The notes beneath the pieces are model-generated. The model was not told where the DNA came from. It saw only the letters and a list, made by a program, of their open reading frames with translations, and searched no databases. A DNA stretch of 64,000 nucleotides, taken from the NCBI GenBank assembly GCA_004193205.1, contig RZUM01000010.1:180182-244181 (forward strand). The letters are read 5' to 3'. The position numbers and the translations under genes were made by a program. Of the stretch, positions 36,640 through 44,391 are shown in pieces (the stretch's first letter is position 1; each line of letters starts with the position of its first letter). The stretch comes from Gordonia sediminis. GTDB taxonomy: Bacteria; Actinomycetota; Actinomycetes; Mycobacteriales; Mycobacteriaceae.

Positions 36640-37218
36640 TCAGCCGGTGTTGATGCTCTTGTGACCCATCGTGGGTATCAGGACGAGCACCGGCACCCCG
36701 ATGATCAGGTGCAGCACCGCCGTGGCGATGCCCACCGACACCTCGACCGACAACACCAGCGGGATGATGGCGGAGGCGGCGATGAGGAGTGCGACGATCC
36801 AGCGGTAGAACTGGTCGGGTGACGGCGTGATCAGCTGCAGCACGTACCAGAGGGCGCCGGCGGCCAGCGCACACAGGAACCCCATCACCGCAAACCAGAT
36901 CTCGTCGCGCGCCAGCGGATTCCACACCCCGAAACGGCCGGCCTCGTTGATGCGTTCGACGATGGCCCGGATGATCCAGGCGGCCAGCCACGCGGCGAGG
37001 CCGGTGACCACACCGGTCATCACGACCCCACCGACGAACATCGTCGGGTTGATGTCGGGGCCCAGCCGGGGGCGCTGCGGCTCGGGTTGGTACCGGCCGC
37101 TCGACGAGTACCGGGTGGGTTCCTGATCGTGGTGGCTGTACGCCCTCGATTCCGGGTATCCCGACTCGTATCGCCTGGTCCGCGGATCGCGGGGGTCGCG
37201 GGGATCTTGGTAGCTCAT
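36640..37218 (-). CDS. Four-helix membrane protein of unknown function
   Basis: 192 residues: a polar N-terminus of about 65 residues with [10 protein letters not shown] and Tyr/Ser/Arg-rich sequence, then four hydrophobic helices. ATG at 37218 with aggaag upstream; 23 more codons are open but unlikely. Convergent with birA and divergent from the PH-domain gene. I do not recognise a family with certainty. Confidence 0.7.
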   Translation of the reverse strand: MSYQDPRDPRDPRTRRYESGYPESRAYSHHDQEPTRYSSSGRYQPEPQRPRLGPDINPTMFVGGVVMTGVVTGLAAWLAAWIIRAIVERINEAGRFGVWNPLARDEIWFAVMGFLCALAAGALWYVLQLITPSPDQFYRWIVALLIAASAIIPLVLSVEVSVGIATAVLHLIIGVPVLVLIPTMGHKSINTG

Positions 37219-37322
37219 ACGTCTTCCTGACCTCGTACCGCTTGCGTCTCTAGACATGTCGCCTGGTCGGAAGTCTACCCACCGCACATCGTGGGATCGG
37301 GGGCCAGTCGACCGGCTCGGAT

Positions 37323-37328
37323 TAAGCT
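37323..37328 (+). promoter_or_regulatory. -10 box of the PH-domain gene, leaderless
   Basis: TAAGCT, then six bases, then the ATG at 37335; no ribosome site is present. Confidence 0.45.
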
Positions 37329-37334
37329 GATTTC

Positions 37335-37889
37335 ATGTCCTATCCACGGGAGAACCTCGCACCCGGCGAGGAGATCGTGCTGCACCGGCATCCGCACTGG
37401 AAATGCCTGATCGGGCCGTTTCTGCTGTTCCTGGTGATCACCGCGGTCGCGGGGGTGCTCGCCGGCATGATCAGCGGATCCGAGCTGGGGTCGACGACGA
37501 CGATGGTGCTGCTGATCGTCGTCGGGGTGGCCTGGCTACTCGGGTTCATCTGGTACTTCCTGCGGCCGCTGATCTCGTGGAAATCGACGCATTTCGTGCT
37601 CACCGATCGTCGGGTGATCTTCCGCAACGGCATCGTCACCCGATCGGGCATCGACATCCCGATCCGGCGGATCAACACCGTCGAGTTCCGGCACGGTCTG
37701 ATCGATCGGCTCCTGCGGACCGGCACCCTGATCATCGAGTCGGCCTCCGACGATCCGCTCTCCTTCGACGACATCCCGCAGGTCGAACGGGTGCATGCGC
37801 TGCTCTACCACGAGGTTCTCGACATCAACGAGGACGAAGACCTGCCGGGTGACGAGAACACGCGGTTCGACGAGGGGGTCGGCCGATGA
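37335..37889 (+). CDS. Bacterial PH-domain membrane protein (YdbS/bPH2-like)
   Basis: 184 residues: two membrane helices (residues 27-46 and 54-75) followed by a bPH2 domain with THFVLTDRRVIFRNGIVTR and IPIRRINTVEFRHGLIDRLLRTGTLIIESAS. Function unknown, membrane-associated. A homologue next to birA is known in mycobacteria. Its last four bases overlap the response regulator start (ATGA), so the two are coupled, which ties the protein to the signalling pair. Confidence 0.85.
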   Translation: MSYPRENLAPGEEIVLHRHPHWKCLIGPFLLFLVITAVAGVLAGMISGSELGSTTTMVLLIVVGVAWLLGFIWYFLRPLISWKSTHFVLTDRRVIFRNGIVTRSGIDIPIRRINTVEFRHGLIDRLLRTGTLIIESASDDPLSFDDIPQVERVHALLYHEVLDINEDEDLPGDENTRFDEGVGR

Positions 37890-38560
37890 CCGACGTCTTG
37901 CTGGCCGAAGACGACACCGCGATCGCCGAGCCGTTGGCCCGGGCCCTCACGCGCGAGGGATACGGGTGCGAGGTCGTCACCGACGGTGCCGAGGCCCTGG
38001 ACCGGGCCCTCGACAATCGATTCGAGTTGCTCATCCTCGATCTCGGCCTGCCCGAGATCGACGGCCTCGAGGTGTGCCGGCGGGTGCGGGTCGCTCGTCC
38101 TGCGCTCGCCGTACTCATGTTGACCGCACGCACCGACGAGGTGGATTTCGTCGTCGGCCTCGACGCCGGCGCCGACGACTACGTCGGGAAACCCTTCCGC
38201 CTCGCCGAACTGCTGGCCCGGGTCCGAGCCCTCCTGCGCCGGCAGCAGAGTACCGACGAGGTTCTCGAGGGCGGTGACATCCAACTCGACACCCGGGGTC
38301 GGCGCGTCCTGGTGAACGGCGAGGACCTCGTGTTGGCCAACCGGGAGTTCGATCTGTTGCGGTTCCTCATGGAGCGCTCGGGCCAAGTGGTCAGCCGCGA
38401 CGAGATCCTCACCGAGGTCTGGGGATCAGCCGACCTGCGGTCATCGAAGACACTCGACATGCACATCTCTTGGCTGCGTCGCAAGATCGGCGACGACCAG
38501 CGGGACCGGCCCCGCCACATCGTCACGGTGCGTGGCGTCGGGTTCCGATTCGATCCGTGA
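37886..38560 (+). CDS. OmpR-family response regulator
   Basis: 224 residues. Receiver domain with acidic Asp9/Asp10, phospho-acceptor Asp52 (LLILDLGLPEIDG) and Lys102 (GKPF); C-terminal winged helix from about residue 128 ending RHIVTVRGVGFRFDP. Partner kinase begins 22 bases downstream. Target genes unknown; no binding site recognised. Confidence 0.95.
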   Translation: MTDVLLAEDDTAIAEPLARALTREGYGCEVVTDGAEALDRALDNRFELLILDLGLPEIDGLEVCRRVRVARPALAVLMLTARTDEVDFVVGLDAGADDYVGKPFRLAELLARVRALLRRQQSTDEVLEGGDIQLDTRGRRVLVNGEDLVLANREFDLLRFLMERSGQVVSRDEILTEVWGSADLRSSKTLDMHISWLRRKIGDDQRDRPRHIVTVRGVGFRFDP

Positions 38561-38582
38561 TCGGCGACGGTCGGGAGACTCC

Positions 38583-39959
38583 ATGCGGCGCCGAATCCTG
38601 AACACGATGATCGCCATGATCGTGGCGGTCGGCCTGCTGCTGGGGATTCCGCTGTCGGTGGTGGCGTGGTGGTGGGTTTCCGACAATGCCCGCCAGACGC
38701 TGGACTACCGGCTCAAGCTCATCTCCGACCAGCTGATCCGTGAGGAGGGGGAAGAGGGCAGCGTCGCGCCGGGTGCCCTGGATACCGAGGCGTTTCGGCT
38801 GCTGTTGCCGGAGGGCGGGCGATTGACCATTCGGTACCCGGTGGCGGGAGGTGCGCAGGCGCAGACCGTCGTCGGGGTTCCGATCGAGGGTGCCTCGATG
38901 AAAGAGTCGATTGCGCTCGGCCAGGCAGGATCGCTGCTGCTGGAGATCCCGATGGCCCAGGTACGTGATGATCAGCTCGCCGCGGTGGGCATCGTCGCGG
39001 TGGTCGTCGCCGGGTCGATCGCCACGGGCACCATCGTCGCCGCCGTCACCGCCGGTCGCGTCGCCGACCCGCTGATCGATCTCGCGGGGCGGGCCGCCGC
39101 GATGGCCAAAGGCGACTTCGGTTCGGAGTGGAAGACCTATGGCATCAGCGAACTCGACCGGGTGTCACGTGCCCTCGACGACGCGAACGCGGAGATCGCG
39201 CTGCGCCTCGAGCGTGAGGGGGAGATCGTCGGCGACGTCTCCCACCAGCTGCGGTCCCGGCTCACCGCGATACAGCTGCGGCTCGACGAACTCTCGCTGC
39301 ACGAGGACCCTGCGGTGGTCGCCGAGGCCGAGGCGGCCCTCGAACAGGTCGAGCGGCTCTCGCGCGAACTCGACGAGATGGTGGCGGCGTCCCGCAACGA
39401 TCCCGCGACGCCGAGCACGATCGATGTCGAGGACATGGTGCGCACGCTGGTCGGGGATTTCAAGGCCGCGTTCGCGGCCGACGGACGGAAGATCTCGGCG
39501 ACATTCTCCGGGCGGCCGACCGCGCTCAGCGCCCGTCCCGGTCGGTTGCGCGAAGCGCTGAGCGTCCTCGTCGACAACGCGTTGCAGCACGGTGCGGGTA
39601 CCTGTCGGATCGCCGTCGACGACCTTCCGTCGGGGGAGATGCTGCGGATCACCGTCTCCGACGAGGGCGACGGCGTCGACGACGCGCTGGTGAGTCTGAT
39701 CTTCCGGCGCGGGTTCTCCGCGGGCCGCAGCACCGGAGTTGGTCTGTCGTTCGCGCGGGCGCTCGTGGAGGCCGACGGCGGACGACTCGAGCTGACCGCG
39801 CGCCGCCCACCTGTGTTCGCCATCGTCGTGCCGGCCGCGCAGGCAACCGACGCTCCTGACCCCGACGGGGACGACCCGGATCCGACCGGCGCCGGACCTG
39901 CGGGCACCGCGAAATCTCATCAGGCACGCGTCACGCGTGACCGAGTTCCTCATCGCTGA
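38583..39959 (+). CDS. Sensor histidine kinase
   Basis: 458 residues: helix 1 (8-31), extracytoplasmic sensor of about 100 residues, helix 2 (132-156), HAMP, H-box with His221 in GDVSHQLRSRLTAI, and an ATPase domain (DNALQHGAG, DEGDGVDD, GVGLSFARALVEADGG). SHQLRSRLT instead of SHELRTPL marks the actinobacterial subgroup. ATG at 38583 follows gggag. The 3' end overlaps the convergent gtrA gene by 29 bases. Confidence 0.93.
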   Translation: MRRRILNTMIAMIVAVGLLLGIPLSVVAWWWVSDNARQTLDYRLKLISDQLIREEGEEGSVAPGALDTEAFRLLLPEGGRLTIRYPVAGGAQAQTVVGVPIEGASMKESIALGQAGSLLLEIPMAQVRDDQLAAVGIVAVVVAGSIATGTIVAAVTAGRVADPLIDLAGRAAAMAKGDFGSEWKTYGISELDRVSRALDDANAEIALRLEREGEIVGDVSHQLRSRLTAIQLRLDELSLHEDPAVVAEAEAALEQVERLSRELDEMVAASRNDPATPSTIDVEDMVRTLVGDFKAAFAADGRKISATFSGRPTALSARPGRLREALSVLVDNALQHGAGTCRIAVDDLPSGEMLRITVSDEGDGVDDALVSLIFRRGFSAGRSTGVGLSFARALVEADGGRLELTARRPPVFAIVVPAAQATDAPDPDGDDPDPTGAGPAGTAKSHQARVTRDRVPHR

Positions 39960-40491
39960 GTTCCTGCGCGGTCGGATACAGGTCCGTGGAACCCGCATCG
40001 CCCCCGCGTAACTGCTCGACGGGAAACGCGAACTTCCGCAGGGCCCAGAACCGGAAGCCCATCTGCAGGATGTTGCCGATGATGAAGCCGAGGATGAAGT
40101 CGACGACCGCGAGTTCGACGAGAGACAGGTTGGACCGCATGTCGAAGACGTTGTTGGCCAGCCACAGCGGTGCGGCCGCCAGAATCACGCCGATCCCGCT
40201 GATCGCGAAGAACAGCAGCGCCTCGTGGTGGCGTTCCCGCCCGCCGCGGTTCTTGAACGCCCACTCCCGGTTGAGGATGTAGCTGAGGATCGTCGCCAGC
40301 GTTCCGGAGATGATGCGGGCGACCACCGGCTTCGCCTCCAGGACGGTGAACGTCAGGCCATAGAAGATCGCCAGGTCGAAGACGAACGTGGTGCCGCCGA
40401 CGAGAGCGAACTTGATCAGCTCGTGGTGGCGCAAGACCAGCCGGTGAACCGGCTCGGGAAGTCGAGCGACCAGCTCGTCGATGTTGGGCAC
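39931..40491 (-). CDS. GtrA-family membrane protein
   Basis: 186 residues with four helices; FALVGGTTFVFDLAIFYGL and NREWAFKNRG are GtrA hallmarks. GtrA proteins help move polyprenyl-linked sugars or modify wall arabinogalactan/teichoic acid. GTG start at 40491 with TACACT eight bases before it (leaderless candidate). Divergent from purK, as in mycobacteria. Confidence 0.88.
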   Translation of the reverse strand: MPNIDELVARLPEPVHRLVLRHHELIKFALVGGTTFVFDLAIFYGLTFTVLEAKPVVARIISGTLATILSYILNREWAFKNRGGRERHHEALLFFAISGIGVILAAAPLWLANNVFDMRSNLSLVELAVVDFILGFIIGNILQMGFRFWALRKFAFPVEQLRGGDAGSTDLYPTAQELSDEELGHA

Positions 40492-40499
40492 AAGGTCCG

Positions 40500-40505
40500 A
40501 GTGTA
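40500..40505 (-). promoter_or_regulatory. -10 box of gtrA, leaderless
   Basis: TACACT on the minus strand, eight bases, then the GTG start; no ribosome site. Confidence 0.4.
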
Positions 40506-40592
40506 CGAAACCGAACCCATGAGTAGCCTGTGCGGGCGCTCATGTGCGAATGATGTCGCGTTCGTGCCACGATGTGTCGCGTGAGTTCCGAA

Positions 40593-41789
40593 ATGCCCAC
40601 CGTGACGATGATCGGGGGCGGCCAGCTGGCGCGCATGACCCACCAGGCGGCGATCGCGCTGGGCCAGTGCCTGCGGGTCCTGGCCGTCAGCAGCAGCGAC
40701 CCCGCGGCTCAGGTCAGTGCCGACGTCGTGGTCGGCTCGCACGACGACCTGTCGGCCCTGCGGTCCGCGGCGCGCGGCGCGACGGCGCTGACGTTCGACC
40801 ACGAGGGCGTGCCGCTCGCGCATCTCCAGGCGCTCGAGGCCGATGGGGTGACGGTGCGTCCGCCGTCGGCGGCCCTGCATTACGCGCAGGACAAGCTCGC
40901 CATGCGCAGTCGGCTCGCGGAGCTGGGACTGCCCGTCCCGGATTTCGTCGACCTCGCCGGTGACCACGACGACGCGCGCACCCGGCTCATCGACTTCGGT
41001 GAGCGGCACGGATGGCAGATAGTCGTCAAGGCCGTCCGCGGCGGCTACGACGGACGCGGAGTGTGGCTGCTCGACGACCGTGACGAGGCGCTGGCCGTCT
41101 TCGACGACCAGGCCAACGGAAGTGTGGGGCTCATCGCCGAGCAGAAGGTGCCGATGCGGCGGGAGTTGTCGGCGATGATCGCGCGGTCGCCGTTCGGCCA
41201 AGGCGCCGCGTGGCCCGTGGTGGAGACGATCCAGCGCAAGGGCCAGTGCGCGGTCGTGATCGCCCCGGCGACCGGACTGCCCGACGACGTCGCCGAACAG
41301 GCCCAGCAGATGGCGCTGCGTCTGGCGAACGAACTCGGTGTCGTCGGTGTGATGGCCATGGAGCTGTTCGAGACCGATCGGGGCGAGATCGTCGTCAACG
41401 AACTCGCGATGCGTCCCCACAACAGCGGGCACTGGACCATGGACGGCGCGGTCACCTCGCAGTTCGAACAGCACATCCGTGCGGTGCTCGACTATCCGCT
41501 CGGTGGCACCGCATCGCGGGCGCCGGTCACGGTGATGGCGAACATCCTCGGCGCCGACGACGCGCCGACGATGTCCATGGATGAGCGGCTGCATCACCTG
41601 ATGGCGCGGATGCCCGACGCGAAGGTGCATCTGTACGGTAAGGGTGAACGGCCCGACCGCAAGATCGGGCACGTGAACATTGTTGGTACCGAAGCCGATT
41701 CGGTAGACGATGTCCGGGAACGCGCCGAACGGGCCGCTTCGTGGATGTCACGTGCCGAATGGACCGATGGATGGGATCCCCACTCATGA
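40593..41789 (+). CDS. purK: N5-carboxyaminoimidazole ribonucleotide synthase
   Basis: 398 residues, ATP-grasp enzyme of purine synthesis that carboxylates AIR with ATP and bicarbonate. IGGGQLARM at the start, [16 protein letters not shown] (ATP loop), [18 protein letters not shown] and the C-terminal [17 protein letters not shown] are diagnostic. ATG at 40593 matches the family N-terminus; GTG at 40581 is possible. Its stop overlaps purE by four bases. Confidence 0.95.
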   Translation: MPTVTMIGGGQLARMTHQAAIALGQCLRVLAVSSSDPAAQVSADVVVGSHDDLSALRSAARGATALTFDHEGVPLAHLQALEADGVTVRPPSAALHYAQDKLAMRSRLAELGLPVPDFVDLAGDHDDARTRLIDFGERHGWQIVVKAVRGGYDGRGVWLLDDRDEALAVFDDQANGSVGLIAEQKVPMRRELSAMIARSPFGQGAAWPVVETIQRKGQCAVVIAPATGLPDDVAEQAQQMALRLANELGVVGVMAMELFETDRGEIVVNELAMRPHNSGHWTMDGAVTSQFEQHIRAVLDYPLGGTASRAPVTVMANILGADDAPTMSMDERLHHLMARMPDAKVHLYGKGERPDRKIGHVNIVGTEADSVDDVRERAERAASWMSRAEWTDGWDPHS

Positions 41790-42331
41790 GCGAGACGGCA
41801 GACACGACCACCGCGACCACCCAGGCGCCCCACCCGCGCGTCGGGCTGATCATGGGCAGCGACTCCGACTGGCCGACGATGGAGGCCGCGGCCGAGGCGC
41901 TCGCGGAGTTCGAGGTGCCCTTCGAGGTGGGCGTGGTCTCGGCACACCGGACCCCGCAGCGCATGCTCGACTACGCCGCCGGTGCGGCCGGACGTGGGAT
42001 CTCGGTCATCATCGCGGGGGCCGGCGGTGCCGCGCATCTGCCGGGCATGGTCGCGTCGGCGACACCGCTACCGGTGATCGGCGTGCCGGTGCAACTGCGG
42101 ACCCTCGACGGAATGGACTCGCTGCTGTCGATCGTGCAGATGCCGGCCGGGGTGCCGGTGGCCACCGTCTCGATCGGCGGCGCGCGCAACGCCGGACTGC
42201 TCGCGGTGCGCATCCTCGCGTCGTCGGATGCCGGATTGCGTTCGCGGATGGAGGATTTCCAGCGCGGGCTGGAGGCCATGGTGCTGGAGAAGGACGAGGC
42301 GCTGCGCCGCAAACTGCTCGGTCTGGGGTAG
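41786..42331 (+). CDS. purE: N5-carboxyaminoimidazole ribonucleotide mutase
   Basis: 181 residues. [22 protein letters not shown] and [12 protein letters not shown] are the PurE active-site motifs (class I mutase). Start by ATGA overlap with purK. About 20 N-terminal residues are Thr/Ala-rich and extra. Confidence 0.96.
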   Translation: MSETADTTTATTQAPHPRVGLIMGSDSDWPTMEAAAEALAEFEVPFEVGVVSAHRTPQRMLDYAAGAAGRGISVIIAGAGGAAHLPGMVASATPLPVIGVPVQLRTLDGMDSLLSIVQMPAGVPVATVSIGGARNAGLLAVRILASSDAGLRSRMEDFQRGLEAMVLEKDEALRRKLLGLG

Positions 42332-42347
42332 CGAGGGCTCGCGAGGG

Positions 42348-43172
42348 TCAGACGGTCGCCTGCAGCTTGCCGACGAGGAAGTCGAGGACCTGTTCCCGCG
42401 CCTCATAGGTGGGCTGTCCGGGTTCGTCGACAAGGTCCTCGGTCAGCACCGAATGCGGTTTGGGCAGCATCGAATCCGGATTCGCCGAAGAGTCGGGCAG
42501 CTCGACCGAGAGGAAGGCGTCGCCGAGCTGCTCGTGCAGGAACTCGAATCGTTCTCGCGGAGCACCGAGGTCACCGTCGAAGCGCAGGCCCATCACCTGC
42601 ATGCCGGCGGCGCATCGCGCGGTCACGCGGGCGAGGTCGTCGTCGTCGAGTCCGACCGACCGCCGCCGGGTGGACGTGACACCGAGCGGCAGCGAGGGCT
42701 GCGACATCACGGGTGCGAGCAGCCGGTCATCGGTCGCCATCGCCAACGCGAATCCGCCGGTGAAACACATCCCGACCGCGCCGACGCCCCGACCTCCGCA
42801 GCGTTCGTGCTCCTGCGCTGCCAGGCCGCGTAACCAGTCCGCGATCGGGGAGGTCTTCCCGGTGGCGAATACGGTGAACTCGCGGCTGATACAGGCCTTC
42901 GCGATGGTTCCGACCATGGTCCGTGCGGTCCCGATCCTCCCGAGATTCGACGGTCGTGGGTCCTGGCCGTCCACCCCGAACAGGGACGGCATCACGGCGG
43001 TCAACCCACGCGCGGCGACCTTCCGGGCGAAATCGGCCACCTTGGGGGTGATCCCGGGCATCTCCGCGATCACGATCACGGCCGGACCGGTGCCCTGGGA
43101 GTAGACGCGCCGGGTCACGTCTGAGACGGTGACCTCTCGTGCGGTGAAATCGTCGAGAGGGTCGTTGGTCAT
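42348..43172 (-). CDS. Dienelactone hydrolase-family protein
   Basis: 274 residues, alpha/beta-hydrolase. Nucleophile Cys in GMCFTGGFA replaces serine as in dienelactone hydrolases; the histidine is likely in PKPHSVLTED. Cytosolic; substrate unknown. ATG at 43172 with aggag nine bases upstream. The following Ddn-like gene stops 17 bases before it on the same strand, so both may be co-transcribed. Confidence 0.85.
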   Translation of the reverse strand: MTNDPLDDFTAREVTVSDVTRRVYSQGTGPAVIVIAEMPGITPKVADFARKVAARGLTAVMPSLFGVDGQDPRPSNLGRIGTARTMVGTIAKACISREFTVFATGKTSPIADWLRGLAAQEHERCGGRGVGAVGMCFTGGFALAMATDDRLLAPVMSQPSLPLGVTSTRRRSVGLDDDDLARVTARCAAGMQVMGLRFDGDLGAPRERFEFLHEQLGDAFLSVELPDSSANPDSMLPKPHSVLTEDLVDEPGQPTYEAREQVLDFLVGKLQATV

Positions 43173-43188
43173 GTCTGTCGTCTCCTGA

Positions 43189-43563
43189 TCAGCCGTCGAC
43201 GATCGTCCCGATGAGGACGGAATCGAAGAGGTGAGCGGGGATTCGGGCACCGCGAGCGACGTCGGGAGAATCCGACGGGATGACGCGCGGCCGGACCACC
43301 TTGTAGTGCTTGGACTTCCGGATCAGTCCGAACTCTCCGGCCGCGGTGACGTTGCGGACCCAGTCGGTGTGGCGGCCGTAGGTCAGCACGATGGAGAGGC
43401 GGTCGCCGTCCACCCAGGCCAACACGGGGATCGAGTACTTGGTGCCCGATTTCCGCCCGACGTGTTCGATCATCGCCCAGGGAGCGAACCTCGGCGCCCA
43501 CTGGCGCTGGATCGGGTTGGTGACCACCTTGTTGAATCGCGCGACCGTCATGGGCATCTTCAT
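43189..43563 (-). CDS. Deazaflavin (F420)-dependent nitroreductase-family protein
   Basis: 124 residues with the Ddn/FDOR-type split beta-barrel: EHVGRKSGTKYSIPVLAWVDGDRLSIVLTYGRHTDWVRNVTAAGE contains the GRKSG and the F420-phosphate contacts. It reduces substrates with F420H2 or binds the cofactor. F420 use is established for Actinobacteria. Substrate unknown. Confidence 0.85.
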   Translation of the reverse strand: MKMPMTVARFNKVVTNPIQRQWAPRFAPWAMIEHVGRKSGTKYSIPVLAWVDGDRLSIVLTYGRHTDWVRNVTAAGEFGLIRKSKHYKVVRPRVIPSDSPDVARGARIPAHLFDSVLIGTIVDG

Positions 43564-43642
43564 GCGTACGAGGATGCCGTACCACGGCCGATGACGGGAG
43601 GTGCGACATCAACCAACTCGAACACGCCGCCGACCGCGGCCC

Positions 43643-44365
43643 TCAGCGCAACACGACCGATGCGCGTTCGGTGCTCGCGAGGTCGGTGGTCTTGGTCTCG
43701 TCGGCGTGTGCGACGGTGACCAGCGACGCCCCGGCCACCAACGGCGCCAGGAGGTTCGTGACGATCTGCGATGTCGCGCGCCACGGACGCAGCGTCAGGA
43801 CGCGATCGCCGGCGCCGATGCCGTCGGCCTGCGCGGCCGCAGCGGCTCGGGCCAGCACCTCGTCGGTCGTGGCGTCGTCGAGCACCGGGCCCCGTACCGC
43901 GGTGCGCGGTGAATACCGGTCACCGTGTGCGCGGACGGCCGTGGCGAAATCGGTGACGCCGATCGGGAGGTCGCGAACCCCCAGCGCGAACGGGTCGAGA
44001 GAGGCGACCAGTACCTCGTCGACGTCGTCGTAGCGGTCGATGTGGTCCCGTGCCGTCACGACCGCGAGGACCGTCGTGGGATTCGGGTCGCCGTCGGGCA
44101 GCACGACGCGCGCACCGGCCCACCAGGCGCCGAGCAGGATCGCGACGGTCTGCCAGTGCTCGGGCAGGTCGACGAGAAGGCTGTCGCCAGAGTCGAATCC
44201 GGCCTCGTCGACGAAGAAGTTGGCCGACTTGGCCGCCCAGTTGCCCAGGGTCGCGCCGGACAGTTCGGTCCGTTCCCCGGACTCGTGGTCGCAGTGGGTC
44301 AGCAGGGGCTGGGTCCAGTCCTCGAGGACGCCGAATACGGCGTCGGTGATCGATCCGGCGGTCAT
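43643..44365 (-). CDS. TIGR03089-type conserved actinobacterial protein (AMP-ligase-like)
   Basis: 240 residues resembling the N-terminal part of an AMP-forming ligase (ATLGNWAAKSANFF, LLVDLPEHWQTVAILLGAWWAGA, DRVLTLRPWR) without the ATP P-loop or the C-terminal lid domain. It is conserved next to the LCP gene in mycobacteria. Likely non-catalytic or a specialised binding protein. Lies 26 bases from the LCP stop on the same strand. Confidence 0.75.
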   Translation of the reverse strand: MTAGSITDAVFGVLEDWTQPLLTHCDHESGERTELSGATLGNWAAKSANFFVDEAGFDSGDSLLVDLPEHWQTVAILLGAWWAGARVVLPDGDPNPTTVLAVVTARDHIDRYDDVDEVLVASLDPFALGVRDLPIGVTDFATAVRAHGDRYSPRTAVRGPVLDDATTDEVLARAAAAAQADGIGAGDRVLTLRPWRATSQIVTNLLAPLVAGASLVTVAHADETKTTDLASTERASVVLR

Positions 44366-44391
44366 CGGGTCAGCGCCTCCTCGTGGAGTGT

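Noticed and set aside
35684-36991. N-terminal extension of accD5 across birA
   Set aside because: The extra 436 codons are antisense to birA and lack conserved sequence; the family start is at 35683.
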